Program-made: the position numbers and the translations under genes
Source: Candidatus Stahliibacteriota bacterium
Lineage (GTDB): Bacteria; Hydrothermota; Tepidihabitantia; B3-TA06
Reading direction: 5' to 3'
DNA length: 8,487 nt
Assembly: GCA_030592225.1 (NCBI GenBank)
Contig: JAUVJT010000089.1
Coordinates: 1 to 8,487 of the forward strand
Notes under the pieces: generated by a model
Told to the model about the DNA's origin: nothing
What the model saw: only the letters and a program-made list of their open reading frames with translations
Databases searched by the model: none
Part shown: positions 5,397-8,487 of the stretch, in pieces
How the letters are laid out: every line of letters starts with the position of its first letter
Numbering within the stretch: position 1 is the stretch's first letter

Positions 5397-8120
5397 TTAT
5401 TGACTCTTGAGAAGGCGCAAGTCGTTAAAAGCATCAATCTGCGGGTCGCGGGCAAACTCCACAGCATCCTGACGCTTGCGCATTACGTCAAACGGCAAAG
5501 AGGTCGAGGCCCCGAAATGGTAGTTGACCTCACCTTCCAGATTGTAACTTATGCCAACGATGGGCGCAATCCTTATGTTCCCCCACAGCAAGTGTATCTC
5601 AGGCGAGAGTTCCAGACCGGCGGATGCTCCAAGGAGTTCTTGTGTATCGAACGCCGCGTCGGTGAAGACGTTTACGTAAAGATCCTCAAAGAAGATGTTG
5701 GGGTTCCACATCCCGAACCGCATTTTTACGAGCCGGTGGCGATACTCCAGGGTGGCGGTAGAGAAAAGGTTTGATTCAACGTACAGGCCACCGTAAATCA
5801 AAATTCGGATATTACCTACGAGTATACCTCCGGCTAAATCTGAGATGCCTGCTCCTTGCAGATGAAACCTCGATGGGCCAACCATATTTGAGAACAGAAA
5901 TGAATCCCAGATATGGTTTACCGCAAACCCCATCTGGAAGAAAGGCCAGGAAAAGGAAGCGACAATACTACTGGTAAGACTTCGACGCCTAAGCCTACTC
6001 CCTCTAACCAACATTCCCTCACCCCAGCGAATGACGTTGAGACCTCGGCCTGTCTGGCGGTAAAGGGGATAGCTGAAGGATGGATAGATTCGGTAATCGT
6101 AGCCGGAAGTTTGGCCTAACGTATCAAACATTGGGTTGTGTGAATAGTCGAGATTCAGACTCAACGGGGCAAATCTTTTGTTATTCCAGCCGAAATCCAC
6201 CGCATTGGTATTCGTCACGACATCGTAGCGAACGTTCGCCTGGTAGGAGTTCTCGCCTACCACGTCGGCTCCCACAAGAAAGATGCCCGCGTCGAGGTTG
6301 GTAAGGTTCCAGGCGCTGTCGAAAGCAGGCCACACGTAAGGTATCCTTGCCCAGGGACGCAGCAGGGAGAGGTAGGGACGGAAGCGGGAGCGCTCATCAA
6401 ACCCTGCATCGTAGGTCGGGGTGCGGCTCGTGACGGTGGAATCAAAGTGAAATGCAACGTGCGAAGAGGCGGTATCCGTTGCATAGAAGTCATAGCCCCG
6501 AGGAGCCAGGCTCAGGAACACGAGCTTATCTGCAACCAGAACCGGCGCAATCGCGTAGCTTGGAGTGTTGTTGAACCTCTTGTGGATACCGGTCTCTGTA
6601 TCCATCGTGTAGAGCGCAACCTTGCCCTGCGGCCCCTCAGGGTTGGCGGCATACAAAAGATTGCCTTGCGAGTCGAACGAAAGCCCTGACTCAGCCCACC
6701 GGGTGTTGGTAACCTTGCTCCAGCAGAACGGTCCGGTGAAGGTGTAGATGTCCCAGTGTTCGCCCTGCTCGCGGGCGGTAAAATAAACCTTGCCGTCGCT
6801 ACTGACAACTATCTCGCCAACCAGCAGTCCGCCAGTGCCAACCAGCAACTCAATTTCCCCCTCAGTATTAACTACAATAAGTTCCGACCAGGGCTTTGTC
6901 GGATGATCCACCGACAGAAGGAAGGAACCGTTGGGCAAATGCTCAAAGGTTCGTATCCTGCCTTCGTAGATCTTTTCTTCTCTACCGGTCGAAAGATCAT
7001 ATGAGCGCAGCTGGTAAAGCTCCCCGAAGCCTTGCCCTGCGGTGTTTGAAAACCCCCGTCTGACGGTACTGGCGGTATAGTAAAGCACCCCGTTGTGAAC
7101 CCGGAGGGTTTTAACAAAGGTGTTGGGGCGCAGGATGACCTCCTCCTCGCCGGTTTCAGGGTCGAGCGCCACGATGTCCACGTACCAATTGGCGTTGAGC
7201 GCGGCCCGCTTTTTAACAGTGCCTCTGACATAGTAAACGCGCGCGCCGTCGGTGGTTACGCCTGTCACGTACCAGCCCTTGTCGGTCAGCTTGCGGGATG
7301 CAGAGTCAGCCGGAACCCATGAAGCGGCTCGCTCATAGGCTGCCTGCTTCCAGTCGGCGAGGAGATAAGGAAAGCCGTCCCCGAACGAACGGCGTGCGCT
7401 GCGGTCGATAAAGAAACCAGGGAAGCTTGCGCCGTTTACGCGATAGAATTCCGCGACCTTGTCCGCGCCTTTCTCCTCAACCAGCCACTCGAAGAACGGC
7501 CCGCCGTAGGCGTATATGGCCCCGCCCGGGAATTGGGTTATTGACCCGTCCATGTCCCAGGTTCTGGTCCCTATGTCGTGAGCGAACCGGTTCAACAGGT
7601 TAGCGTCAAAAAAGCCGGACTCCAGCCTCCCCTCGTATTCCTCTACCTGGGACTCGTAGTAAACGGTAACGCCCTCAATCATCCAACCGGGCACCAGTGC
7701 GTTGGGCACCACCCAGGGGCCGAACAGGAATCTGAGAACCCTGGGTACTCCGTATACCGGCTGCATGGACGAGATATGGGTGTACTCGTGCACCCCCACG
7801 GTGCGCATCCAGTCACGGGTGGAGATGTCGAACCCGCCCGGCGGCGTGGCGAAAAGATGTATTTCCGAACCCACCGGGTTGGCAAACCCGTTGACGCCCA
7901 TGCCCACGTCCTCGATTACCAGCCACACCTTGCCCGGGTCCCAGCCGGTAAGCTTGTTGATTGCCTCCCGCTCGGTCTCAATCCAGGCGGCGGCATGACG
8001 CGCCATATCTCCATATCCTTCAGGATATACGATGCGGAAATGCTCGCTGTCAAGCGAACGCCAGCGCGTGACGCCGAATATCAACATCGGCAATAATAAT
8101 CCGGCTGACATTTTCCTCAT
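5397..8120 (-). CDS. Secreted zinc-metallopeptidase-like protein with beta-propeller middle and C-terminal beta-barrel
   Basis: This is a 907-residue protein with no close named relative that I recognise. Residues 1-17 are a short hydrophobic export signal. Residues 22-260 resemble the peptidase MA/gluzincin group: HEYTH (111-115) supplies two zinc His and catalytic E112, and PGWMIEGVTVYYES (144-157) offers E149 as the third ligand, in the W-x-x-E-G setting of that family. Residues about 280-560 contain repeated blades such as DGARVYYVRG, NGVLYYTAS, DGKVYFTAR and QGNLLYAAN, like TolB/PD40 propellers. Residues about 610-877 are alternating aromatic-rich strands ending NYHFGASTSLPF, like an outer-membrane barrel. 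A charged tail of 30 residues follows. The start ATG lies only 7 nt after a -10 box; ATG at codon 4 (8111) is an alternative. No partner gene reveals the substrate. Likely roles are surface proteolysis or envelope assembly; both are inference. Confidence 0.85.
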   Translation of the reverse strand: MRKMSAGLLLPMLIFGVTRWRSLDSEHFRIVYPEGYGDMARHAAAWIETEREAINKLTGWDPGKVWLVIEDVGMGVNGFANPVGSEIHLFATPPGGFDISTRDWMRTVGVHEYTHISSMQPVYGVPRVLRFLFGPWVVPNALVPGWMIEGVTVYYESQVEEYEGRLESGFFDANLLNRFAHDIGTRTWDMDGSITQFPGGAIYAYGGPFFEWLVEEKGADKVAEFYRVNGASFPGFFIDRSARRSFGDGFPYLLADWKQAAYERAASWVPADSASRKLTDKGWYVTGVTTDGARVYYVRGTVKKRAALNANWYVDIVALDPETGEEEVILRPNTFVKTLRVHNGVLYYTASTVRRGFSNTAGQGFGELYQLRSYDLSTGREEKIYEGRIRTFEHLPNGSFLLSVDHPTKPWSELIVVNTEGEIELLVGTGGLLVGEIVVSSDGKVYFTAREQGEHWDIYTFTGPFCWSKVTNTRWAESGLSFDSQGNLLYAANPEGPQGKVALYTMDTETGIHKRFNNTPSYAIAPVLVADKLVFLSLAPRGYDFYATDTASSHVAFHFDSTVTSRTPTYDAGFDERSRFRPYLSLLRPWARIPYVWPAFDSAWNLTNLDAGIFLVGADVVGENSYQANVRYDVVTNTNAVDFGWNNKRFAPLSLNLDYSHNPMFDTLGQTSGYDYRIYPSFSYPLYRQTGRGLNVIRWGEGMLVRGSRLRRRSLTSSIVASFSWPFFQMGFAVNHIWDSFLFSNMVGPSRFHLQGAGISDLAGGILVGNIRILIYGGLYVESNLFSTATLEYRHRLVKMRFGMWNPNIFFEDLYVNVFTDAAFDTQELLGASAGLELSPEIHLLWGNIRIAPIVGISYNLEGEVNYHFGASTSLPFDVMRKRQDAVEFARDPQIDAFNDLRLLKSQ

Positions 8121-8127
8121 AGTCGAG

Positions 8128-8155
8128 AGTATAAGGAACAGCGCAGAGGTGTCAA
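8128..8155 (-). promoter_or_regulatory. Promoter of the 907-residue peptidase/barrel gene
   Basis: TTGACA (8155-8150), a 16-bp spacer and TATACT (8133-8128). The start is expected at 8120-8123, so the leader before the first ATG is about 0-3 nt. GAGG lies inside the first codons, just ahead of the second ATG. Confidence 0.75.
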
Positions 8156-8157
8156 AC

Positions 8158-8185
8158 TTAACAAATAAAGAAAAACAGCTATATT
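8158..8185 (+). promoter_or_regulatory. Divergent promoter of the plus-strand gene at 8227
   Basis: TTAACA (8158-8163), a 16-bp spacer and TATATT (8180-8185). Its -35 box is only 2 bp from the -35 of the opposing promoter. The start is expected near 8192, giving a leader of about 35 nt that includes an AGGAGG site. Confidence 0.7.
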
Positions 8186-8192
8186 AATATAG
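8179..8192. promoter_or_regulatory. Perfect 14-bp palindrome over the -10 box, possible operator
   Basis: CTATATTAATATAG reads identically on both strands and covers the -10 TATATT and the expected start site. This is a placement that a dimeric repressor could use. AT-richness makes a chance palindrome more likely than usual. Confidence 0.45.
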
Positions 8193-8226
8193 TGGTCTTA
8201 AAATAATTCTAGGTTAGGAGGCGACC

Positions 8227-8487
8227 ATGAAACGTACAATCCTTGCAACGATCCTAGTGGCGGCGTGTCTGGGAGCGGTTGAAGTAACTGTACTGGGCGG
8301 GGGAAATTATCAGAGATGGAAAAGAATGTGGGCATATCTCCATGTAGACGGTAATGAACCCGAAGATCCAAAAGAATACGGCTTTGGTCTTCATGGAGGG
8401 ATACTTCTTGGATTAGGTGTACTACCAGGGTTGAGCATGGAAGCCGGATGTCTGTATCAGAAAGATAACGTTACAACCTATTATCCG
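8227..8487 (+). CDS. Secreted beta-rich protein, probably outer-membrane (5' part only)
   Basis: This is the only plus-strand gene; it runs off the right edge after 87 codons. It begins MKRTILATILVAACLGAVEV, a signal peptide with a positive start, a hydrophobic core and a small-residue cleavage region near residues 15-18. After this come VTVLGGGNYQRW, FGLHGGILLGLGVLPGLSME and GCLYQKD: Gly-rich alternating strands like the first hairpins of an outer-membrane barrel. A strong AGGAGG Shine-Dalgarno (8216-8221) with 5-nt spacing fixes the start, unlike the near-leaderless gene transcribed in the opposite direction. No function can be assigned from this fragment. The shared promoter region suggests linked expression with the peptidase/barrel gene. 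Confidence 0.8.
   Translation, partial: MKRTILATILVAACLGAVEVTVLGGGNYQRWKRMWAYLHVDGNEPEDPKEYGFGLHGGILLGLGVLPGLSMEAGCLYQKDNVTTYYP

Noticed and set aside
5367..5774. 135-codon plus-strand open frame
   Set aside because: It is antisense to the barrel end of the 907-residue protein and starts within its terminator hairpin; no independent coding evidence.
7578..8096. 172-codon plus-strand open frame
   Set aside because: It is antisense to the peptidase domain with HEYTH and has no ribosome site or recognisable motif; it is a by-product of GC-rich coding on the other strand.
1..8487. Mobile element, CRISPR array or multi-gene novel defence system
   Set aside because: I saw no transposase, integrase, terminal repeats, repeat-spacer pattern or further defence genes; the only defence module visible is the two-gene R-M pair.

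Overview
The window looks like chromosomal DNA from a diderm (Gram-negative-type) bacterium. Three genes encode proteins with N-terminal secretion signals and outer-membrane beta-strand character, and none shows lipoprotein anchoring. Four clear promoters read TTGACA-N16-TA/CA-rich -10 and a fifth differs by one base (TTAACA). This is sigma70-like and does not fit the Bacteroidetes TTG/TAnnTTTG type. I cannot name the phylum from the sequence. The combination of a folate/pantothenate/deoxynucleoside-kinase operon with large secreted peptidase/barrel proteins would fit a little-studied candidate phylum, but that is inference.

Layout, left to right. All genes but the last are on the minus strand. 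(1) 102-1693 is a compact type II restriction-modification pair: a beta-class DNA methyltransferase, then a PmeII-like restriction endonuclease, joined by an ATGA overlap. A promoter placed so that the methyltransferase mRNA should be leaderless lies just upstream. Parts of this block are visibly more AT-rich than the rest of the window. (2) 1783-2715 is a secreted protein with a predicted C-terminal outer-membrane barrel and its own promoter. (3) 2760-2915 is non-coding and holds two perfect hairpins, one of them directly after panB. (4) 2916-5088 is a four-gene transcription unit, csp - folK - deoxynucleoside kinase - panB, tightly packed behind one promoter and a 5' leader hairpin. (5) 5178-5396 is non-coding and unusually rich in inverted repeats, ending in a probable terminator. 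(6) 5397-8120 is a 907-residue secreted protein with a zinc-metallopeptidase-like HEYTH domain, a beta-propeller-like middle and a C-terminal beta-barrel. (7) 8121-8226 is a divergent promoter region whose two -35 boxes are 2 bp apart. (8) From 8227 to the right edge is the start of a plus-strand gene for a secreted beta-rich protein.

How the parts work together: the csp operon places folate synthesis (FolK), deoxynucleoside salvage (dNK) and pantothenate synthesis (PanB; this step uses methylene-tetrahydrofolate) under one, possibly cold-responsive, control. The R-M pair is a separate defence module. The peptidase/barrel gene and the plus-strand gene share a promoter region and may be co-regulated at the cell envelope. 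I found no rRNA, tRNA, CRISPR array, transposase or integrase. The most unusual items are the uniform 16-bp promoter spacing with leaderless or near-leaderless starts, the missing conventional start codon of folK, the A8 tracts in the methyltransferase, and the hairpin cluster at 5182-5311.
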